64,000 bases of DNA from Stenotrophomonas sp046736075 (GCF_046736075.1 NZ_CP177163.1:3162001-3226000); one strand, 5' to 3'; shown: positions 42,633-52,118, numbered from the stretch's first letter. Numbers and translations are program-made. The notes: generated by a model not told the origin, from the sequence alone.

Positions 42633-43631
42633 ATGACGGTTACCGCCAACCAGGTTCTGCGTCCTCGCGGTCCGCAGATCGAACGCCTTACCGACACCCG
42701 CGCCAAGGTCGTTATCGAGCCCTTGGAGCGTGGTTACGGGCATACGCTGGGCAATGCCCTGCGTCGCGTGCTGCTGTCGTCCATCCCGGGCTTCGCCATC
42801 ACGGAAGTCGAGATCGACGGCGTGCTGCACGAGTACACCACGCTCGAAGGCTTGCAGGAGGACGTGCTGGAAGTCCTGCTCAACCTGAAGGACGTGGCCA
42901 TCCGTATGCATACCGGTGACAGCGCTACCCTGTCGCTGTCCAAGCAGGGTCCGGGTGTTGTGACCGCTGCCGATATCAAGGTCGACCACAACGTCGAGAT
43001 CCTCAACAACGACCATATCATCTGCCACCTGACCAAGGACACGGCAGTCAATATGCGTCTGAAGATCGAGCGTGGCTTCGGCTACCAGCCGGCGGCCGCG
43101 CGTCGTCGTCCGGACGAAGAAACCCGTGCCATCGGTCGTCTGGTCCTGGACGCCTCGTTCTCGCCGGTCCGTCGCGTCGCCTATTCGGTGGAAGCGGCCC
43201 GCGTCGAACAGCGTACCGACCTGGACAAGCTGGTGCTGGACATCGAAACCAACGGCACGATCGATGCCGAGGAAGCCGTGCGCACCGCCGCCGACATCCT
43301 CAGCGATCAGCTGTCGGTCTTCGGTGACTTCACCCACCGCGACCGCGGTGCGGCCAAGCCGGCCAACAACGGCGTGGATCCGGTGCTGCTGCGCCCGATC
43401 GACGACCTGGAACTGACCGTGCGTTCGGCCAACTGCCTGAAGGCAGAGAGCATCTACTACATCGGCGATCTGATCCAGAAGACCGAAGTGGAACTGCTCA
43501 AGACCCCGAACCTCGGCAAGAAGTCGCTGACCGAGATCAAGGAAGTCCTCGCACAGCGCGGTCTTTCGCTCGGCATGAAGCTGGAGAACTGGCCGCCGGC
43601 CGGTGTCGCCCAGCACGGCATGCTCGGCTGA
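42633..43631 (+). CDS. rpoA: DNA-directed RNA polymerase subunit alpha
   Basis: A 332-residue subunit that nucleates polymerase assembly. The N-terminal domain has VIEPLERGYGHTLGNALRRVL, and the C-terminal DNA- and activator-binding domain has LRPIDDLELTVRSANCLKAE and TPNLGKKSLTEIKEVLAQRG. AGGAGA precedes ATG 42633, and a short CCCCGGC-based hairpin lies in the 55-base spacer after rpsD. Confidence 0.99.
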   Translation: MTVTANQVLRPRGPQIERLTDTRAKVVIEPLERGYGHTLGNALRRVLLSSIPGFAITEVEIDGVLHEYTTLEGLQEDVLEVLLNLKDVAIRMHTGDSATLSLSKQGPGVVTAADIKVDHNVEILNNDHIICHLTKDTAVNMRLKIERGFGYQPAAARRRPDEETRAIGRLVLDASFSPVRRVAYSVEAARVEQRTDLDKLVLDIETNGTIDAEEAVRTAADILSDQLSVFGDFTHRDRGAAKPANNGVDPVLLRPIDDLELTVRSANCLKAESIYYIGDLIQKTEVELLKTPNLGKKSLTEIKEVLAQRGLSLGMKLENWPPAGVAQHGMLG

Positions 43632-43655
43632 TCCAGCGCTACGCAAGATGCGTGA

Positions 43656-43677
43656 CCCCGCACCTTCGGGTGCGGGG
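43656..43677 (+). other. TTCG hairpin between rpoA and rplQ
   Basis: CCCCGCACC/GGTGCGGGG form a perfect 9-bp stem with a TTCG tetraloop, 25 bases after rpoA, without a T run. It may tune rplQ expression; the 201-base spacer holds no gene. Confidence 0.5.
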
Positions 43678-43832
43678 GCTTCACCCGCAACACCTCGCAT
43701 CGACAGGCCCATAGCCTGCGGTGACGGTCGGCCAGGAGGGCCGGCACCGGACCATCCGCAGTCCAAGCAGCAACGCCGGGAAGGCGACAGCGATACCCAA
43801 CCGATCCAACATTCACTTCAGGAATCACCGTC

Positions 43833-44216
43833 ATGCGTCATATGAAATCCGGTCGTAAGTTCAACCGTACCAGCGCCCACCGCGAAGCAATGTTCAAGAA
43901 CATGGCCGCGTCGCTGTTCAAGCACGAGCTGATCAAGACCACCCTGCCGAAGGCCAAGGAACTGCGCCGCGTTGCCGAGCCGCTGATCACCCTGGCCAAG
44001 GTCGACTCCGTTGCCAACCGCCGTCTGGCCTTCGCCCGTCTGCGCGACAACGAAGCCGTGGGCAACCTGTTCACCATCCTGGGCCCGCGCTACGCGAACC
44101 GTCCGGGTGGCTACCTGCGTCTGCTGAAGTGCGGTTTCCGCGCTGGCGACAACGCGCCGATGGCCTACGTGGAACTGGTGGACCGTCCGGCCGTGGCTGA
44201 AGCCGTCGAAGAGTAA
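43833..44216 (+). CDS. rplQ: 50S ribosomal protein L17
   Basis: A 127-residue tunnel-exit protein: MRHMKSGRKFNRTSAHREAM, ASLFKHELIKTTLPKAKELR and NRPGGYLRLLKCGFRAGDNA. It closes the alpha operon and is followed by a clear terminator. Confidence 0.98.
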   Translation: MRHMKSGRKFNRTSAHREAMFKNMAASLFKHELIKTTLPKAKELRRVAEPLITLAKVDSVANRRLAFARLRDNEAVGNLFTILGPRYANRPGGYLRLLKCGFRAGDNAPMAYVELVDRPAVAEAVEE

Positions 44217-44246
44217 TCGACGCGCAACACCCGTTATTCGGTGAAG

Positions 44247-44270
44247 AACCCGGCCTTGTGCCGGGTTTTT
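44247..44270 (+). terminator. Rho-independent terminator of the alpha operon
   Basis: AACCCGGC (44247-44254) pairs with GCCGGGTT (44260-44267) around CTTGT, and the T run extends to 44270. It lies 30 bases after the rplQ stop. Confidence 0.88.
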
Positions 44271-44334
44271 CCGTTTAGGGGGTGCTGCGAGGTCAACAGC
44301 GGAGCCAAAACGCTGTAGTTCCGTTCTTCCGGTG

Positions 44335-44442
44335 GGCGCCGGCAGGCGTGGGGGCGCGGGACACGCCGTGAACCCATCCCTGGGGGCTCGTAGAAAACAT
44401 CCCTGTTTTCTACGGTCCCGCGCCCCCAGGCCTGCCGGCGCC
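44335..44442 (+). repeat. Long stem-loop intergenic repeat
   Basis: The 28-base arms 44335-44362 and 44415-44442 are reverse complements with a single mismatch. They enclose a second perfect 10-bp hairpin, CGTAGAAAAC/GTTTTCTACG (44389-44414). The outer loop sequence (ACGCCGTGAACCCATCC then GGGGGCTCG) looks like a dispersed intergenic repeat of Xanthomonadaceae, from memory rather than search. It occupies most of the 300-base gap before dsbB. Confidence 0.7.
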
Positions 44443-44592
44443 TGGACGGTTACCTGGCGGCCCAGCGACGAAGTCTGTTGGCGTCCCGCTGCAATCCAGA
44501 ACAGGCTGTCTGGTCGGCTGGGCCGATGGTCGGCGGCTGAGGGCCGTGAGGGCCTGTTAATCTTGTCGTCTGGACGTTCACGAGTGTTGGCA

Positions 44593-45105
44593 ATGAATCC
44601 ACTGCGTTGGAGTTACCGTGCCCAGTTCCTGCTGGGTTTCCTGGTCTGCGTTGGCCTGCTGGCCTATGCGATTTTCCTGCAGCTCAAGATCGGTCTTGAG
44701 CCGTGCCCGCTGTGCATCTTCCAGCGGCTGGCGTTTGCCGCGCTTGGTCTGCTGTTCCTGATCGGGGCCCTGCACGGGCCGCGTGAGCGCGCGGGGCGGG
44801 CGACGTACGGCGTGCTGGCCTTCATTGCTGCGGCGGTGGGAATCGGCATTGCCGGGCGCCATGTCTATGTGCAGCTGCTGCCGAAGGACATGGGCTCGAG
44901 CTGCGGTCCGCCGCTGGCGTTCCTGAGCGAGACGATGGGTCCGCTGGAAGTGTTCCGTACCGTGCTGACCGGCACCGGTGACTGCGGCAACATCGACTGG
45001 CAGTTCCTGGGCCTGACCATGCCGATGTGGAGCCTGGTGTGGTTCGTGCTGCTGGCTGCCTGGGCGCTGTTCGCCTCGTTCCGTCGCCCTGCGCGACGTA
45101 GCTGA
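44593..45105 (+). CDS. dsbB: Disulfide bond formation protein B
   Basis: A 170-residue inner-membrane quinone reductase that reoxidises periplasmic DsbA. Four hydrophobic helices are seen (about 10-29, 43-60, 70-87 and 140-162). The redox pairs are Cys38/Cys41 (EPCPLC) and Cys104/Cys131 (SSCGPP and GDCGNI), nearly the E. coli positions 41/44 and 104/130. The start at 44593 is the family N-terminus; longer frames run through the palindromic repeat. Confidence 0.95.
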   Translation: MNPLRWSYRAQFLLGFLVCVGLLAYAIFLQLKIGLEPCPLCIFQRLAFAALGLLFLIGALHGPRERAGRATYGVLAFIAAAVGIGIAGRHVYVQLLPKDMGSSCGPPLAFLSETMGPLEVFRTVLTGTGDCGNIDWQFLGLTMPMWSLVWFVLLAAWALFASFRRPARRS

Positions 45106-45141
45106 TTTCCCTGATTGCTCCATCCCCCACTGGATATACCG

Positions 45142-46524
45142 ATGAACGCTGCCGATCCCGCCACTGCCCCCGCCATGCTGCCGACCGACTGGTCGCCGGA
45201 GAGCTGGCGCGGCAAGCCGGCGCTGCAGATGCCGACCTATCCCGATCCGGTGGCGCTGGATGCGGCGCTGCATGAGCTCAAGCGCCTGCCGCCGCTGGTG
45301 ACGTCGTGGGAAATCCTGGCGTTGAAGCAGCAGTTGGCGGAAGCACAGGAGGGCAAGCGCTTCCTGCTGCAGGGCGGTGATTGCGCGGAGAACTTCAGCG
45401 ACTGCGAGTCGACCACCATTTCCAACCGGCTCAAGGTGCTGCTGCAGATGAGCCTGGTGCTGGTGCACGGGCTGCGCAAGCCGGTGACGCGGGTGGGGCG
45501 CTTTGCCGGGCAGTACGCCAAGCCGCGGTCGGCCGACACTGAAACGCGCGATGGGGTGACCTTGCCCAGCTACCGCGGCGACGTGATCAATGCGCCGGAG
45601 TTCACCGAGGCCGCGCGCCTGCCCGACCCGCGGCGGATGCTGCAGGCCCACGCGCATTCGGCGATGACGATGAACTTCGTGCGGGCGCTGATCGATGGCG
45701 GCTTCGCCGACCTGCACCATCCCGAGTACTGGAACCTGGACTGGGTGCGGCATTCGCCGCTGGCGGGCGACTACCAGAAGATGGTGGCCTCGATTGGCGA
45801 CGCGGTGCGCTTCATGGAGACGCTGGCGGGTTCGCAGGTGCACAACCTCAACCGCATCGACTTCTACACCTCGCACGAGGCGCTGCTGCTGCCCTACGAG
45901 CAGGCCCTGACCCGTCAGGTGCCGCGTCAGCAGGGCTGGCTGAACCTGAGCACGCACTATCCGTGGATCGGCATGCGCACGGCCGCGCTGGATGGCGCGC
46001 ATGTGGAGTACCTGCGCGGTGTGCGCAATCCGATCGCGATCAAGGTGGGGCCGTCGGTGCAGCCGGACCAGCTGCTGCGCCTGATCGACGTGCTCAACCC
46101 GCACGACGAGCCGGGGCGTCTGACCTTCATCCACCGCATGGGGGCGGCGCAGATCGCCGAGAAGCTGCCGCCGCTGCTGCAGGCGGTCAAGCGCGACGGG
46201 CGGCGCGTGCTCTGGGTCTGCGATGCGATGCATGGCAATACCGAAAGCACCAGCAACGGCTTCAAGACGCGTCGCTTCGACAACGTACGCAGCGAAGTGG
46301 AGCTGTCCTTCGACCTGCACGCGGCAGCGGGCACGCGACTGGGTGGCGTACACCTGGAGCTGACCGGTGAAGACGTGACCGAATGCACCGGCGGCGCGCG
46401 CGAGCTGACCGAGCGCGACCTGGAGCGTGCCTACCGCTCCTCGGTGGACCCGCGTCTGAACTACGAGCAGTCGCTGGAGATCGCGATGGCGATCGTGCGC
46501 AAGCAGGAGCACCACGCCGCCTGA
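45142..46524 (+). CDS. 3-deoxy-7-phosphoheptulonate synthase, class II
   Basis: A 460-residue class II (plant-type) DAHP synthase that condenses PEP and erythrose-4-phosphate in the first step of aromatic amino-acid synthesis. Motifs are LLQGGDCAENF, RVGRFAGQYAKPRS, DLHHPEYWNLDW, KVGPSVQPDQ, CDAMHGNT and GGVHLELTGEDVTECTGG, together covering metal and substrate sites. ATG 45142 was chosen over a TTG at 45115. It is unrelated in sequence to E. coli AroF/G/H. Confidence 0.95.
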   Translation: MNAADPATAPAMLPTDWSPESWRGKPALQMPTYPDPVALDAALHELKRLPPLVTSWEILALKQQLAEAQEGKRFLLQGGDCAENFSDCESTTISNRLKVLLQMSLVLVHGLRKPVTRVGRFAGQYAKPRSADTETRDGVTLPSYRGDVINAPEFTEAARLPDPRRMLQAHAHSAMTMNFVRALIDGGFADLHHPEYWNLDWVRHSPLAGDYQKMVASIGDAVRFMETLAGSQVHNLNRIDFYTSHEALLLPYEQALTRQVPRQQGWLNLSTHYPWIGMRTAALDGAHVEYLRGVRNPIAIKVGPSVQPDQLLRLIDVLNPHDEPGRLTFIHRMGAAQIAEKLPPLLQAVKRDGRRVLWVCDAMHGNTESTSNGFKTRRFDNVRSEVELSFDLHAAAGTRLGGVHLELTGEDVTECTGGARELTERDLERAYRSSVDPRLNYEQSLEIAMAIVRKQEHHAA

Positions 46525-46621
46525 TCGGCGGCGTCCACGCGCGGCTTACATCCGGGCGACATCGCGGTCATCGGTGTCCCGGCATCCTGTGGTCTTCCAG
46601 ACGGGATCACGGGAGCGTGCG

Positions 46622-47731
46622 GTGACAGTGGATTGGCAGGTGGCAGCGGCATATCTGTGGCCGGTGGCGATCGCCTTGGCGGTCGGTATCGTGGGGTGGT
46701 GGTTGCTGATGGCCCTGACGCGGCGCCTGAAAGGCAGTGAGCGTCGACGCGCGCGGATCGCACGGGTGTTCAGTCGCCCCTTGGCCTTCGCGTTGCCCCT
46801 GCTGCTGCTTGTTCCCGCACTTGAAGCGACCCCGCTGCAGGGGCGCTGGCTCGATCAGTCGCTGCGGCTGCTGCACATCGGGCTGACCGCCTGCGTGATC
46901 TGGTGCCTGGTGCGGGCAGTGGCCGCCGGCGAGCAGGCGATCCTGCGCGACCACCCGATGGAAGTGGCCGACAACCTGCAGGCCCGCCGCATCCAGACCC
47001 AGACGCGCGTGCTCAGCCGGGTGCTGATGGGCGCGATCATCCTTGTGGGGGTATCGCTGATCCTGCTGACCTTCCCGATGGTGCGCCAGATCGGCACGGC
47101 ACTGCTGGCCTCGGCGGGCATCATCGGCCTGGTGGCCGGTATCGCAGCCAAGCCGGTATTCGGCAACCTCATTGCCGGACTGCAGATCGCCTTGACCCAG
47201 CCGATCCGGCTGGACGACGTGGTGATCGTGGAGGGCGAATGGGGCCGGGTCGAGGAAATCGGCAGCAGCTACGTGGTGGTGCGCATCTGGGATGAGCGGC
47301 GCATGGTGGTGCCGCTGACCTGGTTCATCGAGCACCCGTTCCAGAACTGGACCCGGCGCAGCGCGGACCTGCTGGGGACCGCCTTCCTCTGGCTGGACTA
47401 CCGCGCGCCGATCAACGCGATCCGCGCCGAGCTGGACCGGATCTGCCATGCCGAGCCGCTGTGGGATGGGCGGGTGTGCGTGACCCAGGTAACCGAGACG
47501 TCCGAGCACACGATCCAGCTGCGTCTGCTGGTCAGCGCGCGCAACTCCGGCGATGCGTTCGACCTGCGCTGCCTGGTGCGCGAACGGATGCTGGAATTCA
47601 TCGCCCGCGAGCATCCGCAGGCCTTGCCGCGGACCCGCGCCGAGCTGCTCCAGCAGCCCGACCCGCAGCAGCGGCCGCGTGCGCAGGTCCTTGACGGCGT
47701 CCGCTCGCCCGGCGCCGAAGACGGCCCGTAG
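46622..47731 (+). CDS. MscS-family mechanosensitive ion channel
   Basis: A 369-residue inner-membrane protein with about five hydrophobic helices before the MscS core. The pore-lining helix and beta domain read GIIGLVAGIAAKPVFGNL, IALTQPIRLDDVVIVEGEWG and VEEIGSSYVVVRIWDERR, followed by PLTWFIEHPFQNW. It would open under hypo-osmotic shock. A GTG at 46622 with GGGAG upstream is preferred; a GTG at 46574 would add 16 residues. The stop codon TAG (47729-47731) lies inside a REP GTAG head. Confidence 0.92.
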   Translation: MTVDWQVAAAYLWPVAIALAVGIVGWWLLMALTRRLKGSERRRARIARVFSRPLAFALPLLLLVPALEATPLQGRWLDQSLRLLHIGLTACVIWCLVRAVAAGEQAILRDHPMEVADNLQARRIQTQTRVLSRVLMGAIILVGVSLILLTFPMVRQIGTALLASAGIIGLVAGIAAKPVFGNLIAGLQIALTQPIRLDDVVIVEGEWGRVEEIGSSYVVVRIWDERRMVVPLTWFIEHPFQNWTRRSADLLGTAFLWLDYRAPINAIRAELDRICHAEPLWDGRVCVTQVTETSEHTIQLRLLVSARNSGDAFDLRCLVRERMLEFIAREHPQALPRTRAELLQQPDPQQRPRAQVLDGVRSPGAEDGP

Positions 47732-47749
47732 TGCCGGCCGCTGGCCGGC
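47728..47749 (+). repeat. GTAG-headed REP palindrome overlapping a stop codon
   Basis: GTAG (47728-47731) then T and GCCGGCC-GCT-GGCCGGC (47733-47749). This is the typical Stenotrophomonas SMAG-like layout. It lies between two convergent genes and could serve as a bidirectional 3' end structure. Confidence 0.8.
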
Positions 47750-47836
47750 TGCCGGTGGATGCGCCCCCTCCGGACAGACCTGGCGTGCAGGTGCAGCCAG
47801 CCCGCCTGCGCAGCGCCAGGCGGCGCGCGCCGTACC

Positions 47837-49453
47837 TCAGGGCGGGGCCGTATGCGGCAGCAGGGTGTCGGTCTTGAAGCGCGGCGGACGGCGTGCCCGT
47901 GTGCGCTGCTCGTAGGCGTAGCCCAGCTCGATCAAGCGCGGCTCGCTCCACGCGGTGCCCATGAACAGCAGCCCCAGCGGCAGCCCGTCGACATGCGCCA
48001 TCGGCACGGTCAGGCTCGGGTAGCCGGCCACGGCGGCGGCGCTGTAGCTCTCGCCCGGAAAATCGTCGCCCTGGCCATCGCGGATCGGCCAGGCCACGCC
48101 GGTGGTGGGGGCGATCAGGGCATCGAGCTGCTGCGCGCGCAGCGCGGCATCGATCCCCTCCGGACCGGCCAGGCGGCGCGCGTCGCTGCGGGCGCGGATG
48201 TACTCGGGCGTGCCCAGGCCACCGGTGGTGTTGGCCAGTTCCATGATTTCCTGGCCGAACAGGCTCATTTCCCTGCCGGCGTGCTCACGGTTCCAGGCAA
48301 TGACCTCGTCGAGGCTGCGCACCGGTGCCTTGTAGGTGGTGAAGTAGCGCTGCAGGCCGGCCTTGAACTCGTGCAGCAGCACCGTCCGCTCGGCGTCCTG
48401 CCACTGGCCCTGGGTGGGCAGGCTGGCCGGCACCACGACCGCGCCGGCCTCGCGCAGGATCGCAATGGCGTGATCCAGCGCCGGGCCGATGCCGGGGCGC
48501 TTTTCCAGGCCGGTGTACAGCACGCCGATACGGGCACCGCGCAGGCCGTCCAGGTTCAGTCGCGAGGTGTAGTCGTACACCGCGCGGCCGGGCATGGTCG
48601 CGGTCGCCGGGTCGGCATCGTCGCGCCCGGCCATCGCCGTGAGCAGCGCGGCGGCGTCGGCCACGCTGCGGGTCATCGGGCCGGCGGTGTCCTGGCTGAA
48701 GGAGATCGGGATGATGCCTTCGCGGCTGACCAGGCCCACGGTCGGCTTCAGGCCGACGACGCCGTTGATGGCGGCGGGGCAGACGATGCTGCCGTCGGTT
48801 TCGGTGCCAACCGCTGCCGAGGCGAGGTTGGCGGCCACGGCGACCGCACTGCCGCTGCTGGAGCCGCAGGGGTTGTGGCTGAGGCGGTAGGGGTTGCGGG
48901 TCTGTCCGCCACGTGCGCTCCAGCCGGAAATGGACCGGGTGGAGCGGAAGTTGGCCCACTCGCTGAGGTTGGTCTTGCCCAGGATCAGGGCGCCGGCACC
49001 GCGCAGGCGCCCCACCAGGAACGCATCGCCGGGGCGGAACCCCTCCAGTGCGAGCGAGCCGGCGGTGGTGCTCATCGGGGTGGCGCCGATGTTGTCCTTG
49101 AGCAGGATCGGAATGCCGTGCAGGGGCCCGCGCAGGTGACCGGCACGCCGTTCGGCGTCGAGCTGGACGGCATCCTTGAGGGCGTCGGGGTTGAGTTCGA
49201 TCACCGCGCGCAGGCGCGGGCCGGCCCGGTCCAGGCGGGCGATGCGCTCCAGGTAGGCGCGGGTCAGGGTGACGCTGTCCAGTTCGCCGGCGGCCATGCG
49301 CGACTGCAGGTCGGCGATGCCGGTTTCGGCGTACGGGAACGGGACCGCCGGGGCGGTGGTCGTGGCTGCATCGCGTGCGTGCGCCGGCAGGGGCGCGGGC
49401 GTGCAACCCGTCAGGGTGCAGGCAATCAGCAGGGGTGTCAGCGACAGGCGCAT
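47837..49453 (-). CDS. Amidase-signature lipoprotein
   Basis: A 538-residue amidase-signature hydrolase. The first residues MRLSLTPLLIACTLTGC form a lipoprotein signal with lipobox LTGC, so it is exported and lipidated. The Ser-cisSer-Lys triad is visible: ILLKDN, CGSSSGSAVAVAANL and GTETDGSIVCPA. Such enzymes cleave amides or small peptides; the substrate is unknown. It is the last gene of the minus-strand run typA - DUF2127 - amidase. The start at 49453 is set by the signal. Confidence 0.9.
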   Translation of the reverse strand: MRLSLTPLLIACTLTGCTPAPLPAHARDAATTTAPAVPFPYAETGIADLQSRMAAGELDSVTLTRAYLERIARLDRAGPRLRAVIELNPDALKDAVQLDAERRAGHLRGPLHGIPILLKDNIGATPMSTTAGSLALEGFRPGDAFLVGRLRGAGALILGKTNLSEWANFRSTRSISGWSARGGQTRNPYRLSHNPCGSSSGSAVAVAANLASAAVGTETDGSIVCPAAINGVVGLKPTVGLVSREGIIPISFSQDTAGPMTRSVADAAALLTAMAGRDDADPATATMPGRAVYDYTSRLNLDGLRGARIGVLYTGLEKRPGIGPALDHAIAILREAGAVVVPASLPTQGQWQDAERTVLLHEFKAGLQRYFTTYKAPVRSLDEVIAWNREHAGREMSLFGQEIMELANTTGGLGTPEYIRARSDARRLAGPEGIDAALRAQQLDALIAPTTGVAWPIRDGQGDDFPGESYSAAAVAGYPSLTVPMAHVDGLPLGLLFMGTAWSEPRLIELGYAYEQRTRARRPPRFKTDTLLPHTAPP

Positions 49454-49509
49454 GGGTGCGTCCCGGAAACCGGCCGACAGGCTAACCAGCGGCCGTACCG
49501 CTTGGCAAC

Positions 49510-49995
49510 TCAGGCCTGCGCCGGGGCGCCGCCATGCCGTTTGCGGATATCGCGGGCGAGCACGCCGACCACGACAAGATTGATCACCAGTACCGACCAC
49601 GAGGCCCAGCCAGGGTGGCGGATGATGGCGTAGATATCGAACGGCAGATAGATGCCGGCGGTGACGCAGCCGAGCCAGGAGGCCCACGCTTTGGCGCGCC
49701 AGAGGCCCCAGGCCTCGAAGAGGTGCAGCACACCGTAGGCGACCATCGCCGCAGCGGCGAGGTGGACGGCATCGGGGCTGATCATGTTGAGCAGCGAGGG
49801 CAGGGTGCCGTGATCCGGGTCCAGGCTGAAACGCCGGATCAGGGCATTGACCGCATCGCGAAGCGGCTGCGGACCGAGAATTTCCAGTCCGGTGGCCGCC
49901 AACAGCGCCAGTGCCGCCTTGCTGGCTTCCAGCAAGGCGATCACATGGAGACCCGGATGCCTGTGCGGATCCGGGTTGTAGGGCGTGTCGGTCAC
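49510..49995 (-). CDS. DUF2127-like membrane protein
   Basis: A 161-residue predicted integral membrane protein. It begins near HPGLHVIALLEASKAALALL and has about four hydrophobic helices (near residues 18-38, 74-92, 100-122 and 131-148) with a short basic-polar tail. The pattern HxIALLEA with a late RHPGWASWSVLVINL is that of the DUF2127 family, whose function is unknown. GTG start at 49995. It is 13 bases downstream of typA on the same strand. Confidence 0.8.
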   Translation of the reverse strand: MTDTPYNPDPHRHPGLHVIALLEASKAALALLAATGLEILGPQPLRDAVNALIRRFSLDPDHGTLPSLLNMISPDAVHLAAAAMVAYGVLHLFEAWGLWRAKAWASWLGCVTAGIYLPFDIYAIIRHPGWASWSVLVINLVVVGVLARDIRKRHGGAPAQA

Positions 49996-50008
49996 GACAG
50001 GGATCCGA

Positions 50009-51856
50009 TCAGCCGCCGCGCGAAGCCTTCTTGCGGTCGCTTTCGGTCAGGCCCTTCTTGCGCAGGCGGATTTCCTTCGGGGTGATCTCGACCAGCTCGT
50101 CGTCTTCGATGAAGTCCAGGGCCTGTTCCAGCGAGTACTTGATCGCCGGGGTCAGCTGGATCGCATCGTCCTTGCCCGAAGCGCGCATGTTGGTCAGCGG
50201 CTTGGTCTTGATCGCGTTGACGGTCAGGTCGTTGTCCTTGGAGTGGATGCCGACCAGCTGGCCTTCATACACATTGTCGCCTTCGGCAGCGAACAGCTTG
50301 CCACGCTCCTGCAGCGGCCCCAGGGAGTACGCCGGGGTTGCGCCCGGGGCATTGGCGATCATCACGCCGTTCTGGCGCTTGGCGATCGCGCCCTGTTCCT
50401 TCGGGCCGTAATGGTCGAACACGTGGAACAGCAGGCCCGAACCCTGGGTCAGGGTCTTGAACTCGTTCTGGAAGCCGATCAGGCCACGGGCCGGGATCTG
50501 GTATTCCAGGCGCACACGGCCCTTGCCGTCCGGCTCCATGTTCTTCAGCTGGCCCTTGCGGGTGCCCAGCTTTTCCATCACGCCGCCCTGGTGCTGTTCT
50601 TCGATGTCCACCACCAGCTGCTCGATCGGCTCCATTGCCTGGCCGTCGATCTGCTTGATGATCACTTCCGGACGCGACACGGCCAGCTCGTAGCCTTCAC
50701 GACGCATGTTTTCGATCAGCACCGACAGGTGCAGTTCGCCACGGCCGGAGACCAGGAACTTGTCGGCGTCTTCCAGCTGTTCGACCTTCAGCGCCACGTT
50801 GTGGACCTGCTCGCGGTCCAAGCGGTCCTTGATCTGGCGGCTGGTCAGGAACTTGCCACCGGACAGGTCCTTGTTGCCGGCGAACGGCGAGTTGTTGACC
50901 TGGAAGGTCATCGAGATCGTCGGTTCATCGACGGTCAGCGCCGGCAGTGCTTCCGGGGTGTCCGGGTGGCACAGGGTGTCGGAGATGGTCAGCTCGGCGA
51001 TGCCGGAGATGGCGACGATGTCGCCGGCCTCGGCGGAGTCCTGCTCGATGCGCTCCAGGCCCAGGAAGCCCAGCACCTGCGCGACCTTGCCGTTGCGCTT
51101 CTTGCCTTCACGGTCGATCACCGCGACCTGCATGTTCTTCTTCAGGGTGCCGCGCTGGATGCGGCCGATGCCGATCACGCCCACGAAGTTGTTGTAGTCC
51201 AGCTGGCTGATGCGCATCTGGAACGGACCTTCCGGGTCCACTTCCGGCTTCGGCGCGTGCTGCATGATCGCTTCGTACAGCGGGGTCATGTCGCCATCGC
51301 GCACGCTGTCTTCCAGGCCGGCATAGCCGTTCAGGGCCGAGGCGTAGACGATCGGGAAGTCGAGCTGCTCATTGGTGGCGCCGAGCTTGTCGAACAGGTC
51401 GAACACCTGGTCGATCACCCAGTCCGGACGCGAGCCCGGGCGGTCGACCTTGTTGACCACGACGATCGGCTTGAAGCCCATCGCGAAGGCCTTCTGGGTC
51501 ACGAAGCGGGTCTGCGGCATCGGGCCGTCCATCGCGTCGACGAGGATCAGCACGGTGTCGACCATCGACAGCACGCGCTCCACTTCGCCGCCGAAGTCGG
51601 CGTGTCCCGGGGTATCGACGATGTTGATCCGGTTCTTGATACCGGTCTTCTTGTCTTCCCAGGTGATGGCCGTGTTCTTGGCCAGGATGGTGATGCCGCG
51701 TTCCTTTTCCTGGTCATTGCTGTCCATCACGCGCTCGGCGAGCACGGTGCGCTCGGAGAGGGTGCCGGACTGCTTGAGCAGCTGGTCGACGAGGGTGGTC
51801 TTACCGTGGTCGACGTGGGCGACGATGGCGATGTTGCGAAGATTTTCGATAGACAT
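50009..51856 (-). CDS. typA: Translational GTPase TypA/BipA
   Basis: A 615-residue ribosome-associated GTPase related to EF-G and LepA, needed for ribosome assembly under stress and cold. G1 is AHVDHGKTTLVDQLL, RGITILAKNTAI is switch I, DTPGHADFGGEV is G3 and NKVDRPGSR is G4. The C-terminal typA-specific domain ends ELVEITPKEIRLRKKGL. The start at 51856 is the family N-terminus MSIENLRNIAIV; a longer frame reads through the promoter region of ppiB. Confidence 0.97.
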   Translation of the reverse strand: MSIENLRNIAIVAHVDHGKTTLVDQLLKQSGTLSERTVLAERVMDSNDQEKERGITILAKNTAITWEDKKTGIKNRINIVDTPGHADFGGEVERVLSMVDTVLILVDAMDGPMPQTRFVTQKAFAMGFKPIVVVNKVDRPGSRPDWVIDQVFDLFDKLGATNEQLDFPIVYASALNGYAGLEDSVRDGDMTPLYEAIMQHAPKPEVDPEGPFQMRISQLDYNNFVGVIGIGRIQRGTLKKNMQVAVIDREGKKRNGKVAQVLGFLGLERIEQDSAEAGDIVAISGIAELTISDTLCHPDTPEALPALTVDEPTISMTFQVNNSPFAGNKDLSGGKFLTSRQIKDRLDREQVHNVALKVEQLEDADKFLVSGRGELHLSVLIENMRREGYELAVSRPEVIIKQIDGQAMEPIEQLVVDIEEQHQGGVMEKLGTRKGQLKNMEPDGKGRVRLEYQIPARGLIGFQNEFKTLTQGSGLLFHVFDHYGPKEQGAIAKRQNGVMIANAPGATPAYSLGPLQERGKLFAAEGDNVYEGQLVGIHSKDNDLTVNAIKTKPLTNMRASGKDDAIQLTPAIKYSLEQALDFIEDDELVEITPKEIRLRKKGLTESDRKKASRGG

Positions 51857-52118
51857 GCGAAAGGGGGCCAGTCGGCGCCGGATTTGGAAAAAGAAGTCCA
51901 ACATTATACGGCCAAGATGACCAATCGCGAAAACAACCTTCAGCCTATTCAGGTAGGCCCACCCCCTTGGTGGCTCCGGGGCGTTCAGGAAAGGTGCTTC
52001 CCGTGCCGGTTGGGGACCGGGCGCGTGGCGACGCGTTGGTGAAACTGGCGCGCGTCGTTCAAGGGGCGCGGTGTATCCTATGGAGCTAACGACAAACCCC
52101 CGTACCCCAAGGATTTGC

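Noticed and set aside
44332..44592. N-terminal extension of dsbB
   Set aside because: It would translate the palindromic repeat and precede a normal DsbB N-terminus with correct cysteine positions.
47759..49633. Long plus-strand frame opposite the lipoprotein amidase
   Set aside because: The minus-strand gene has a lipobox and the full Ser-cisSer-Lys signature; the opposite frame has no motif.
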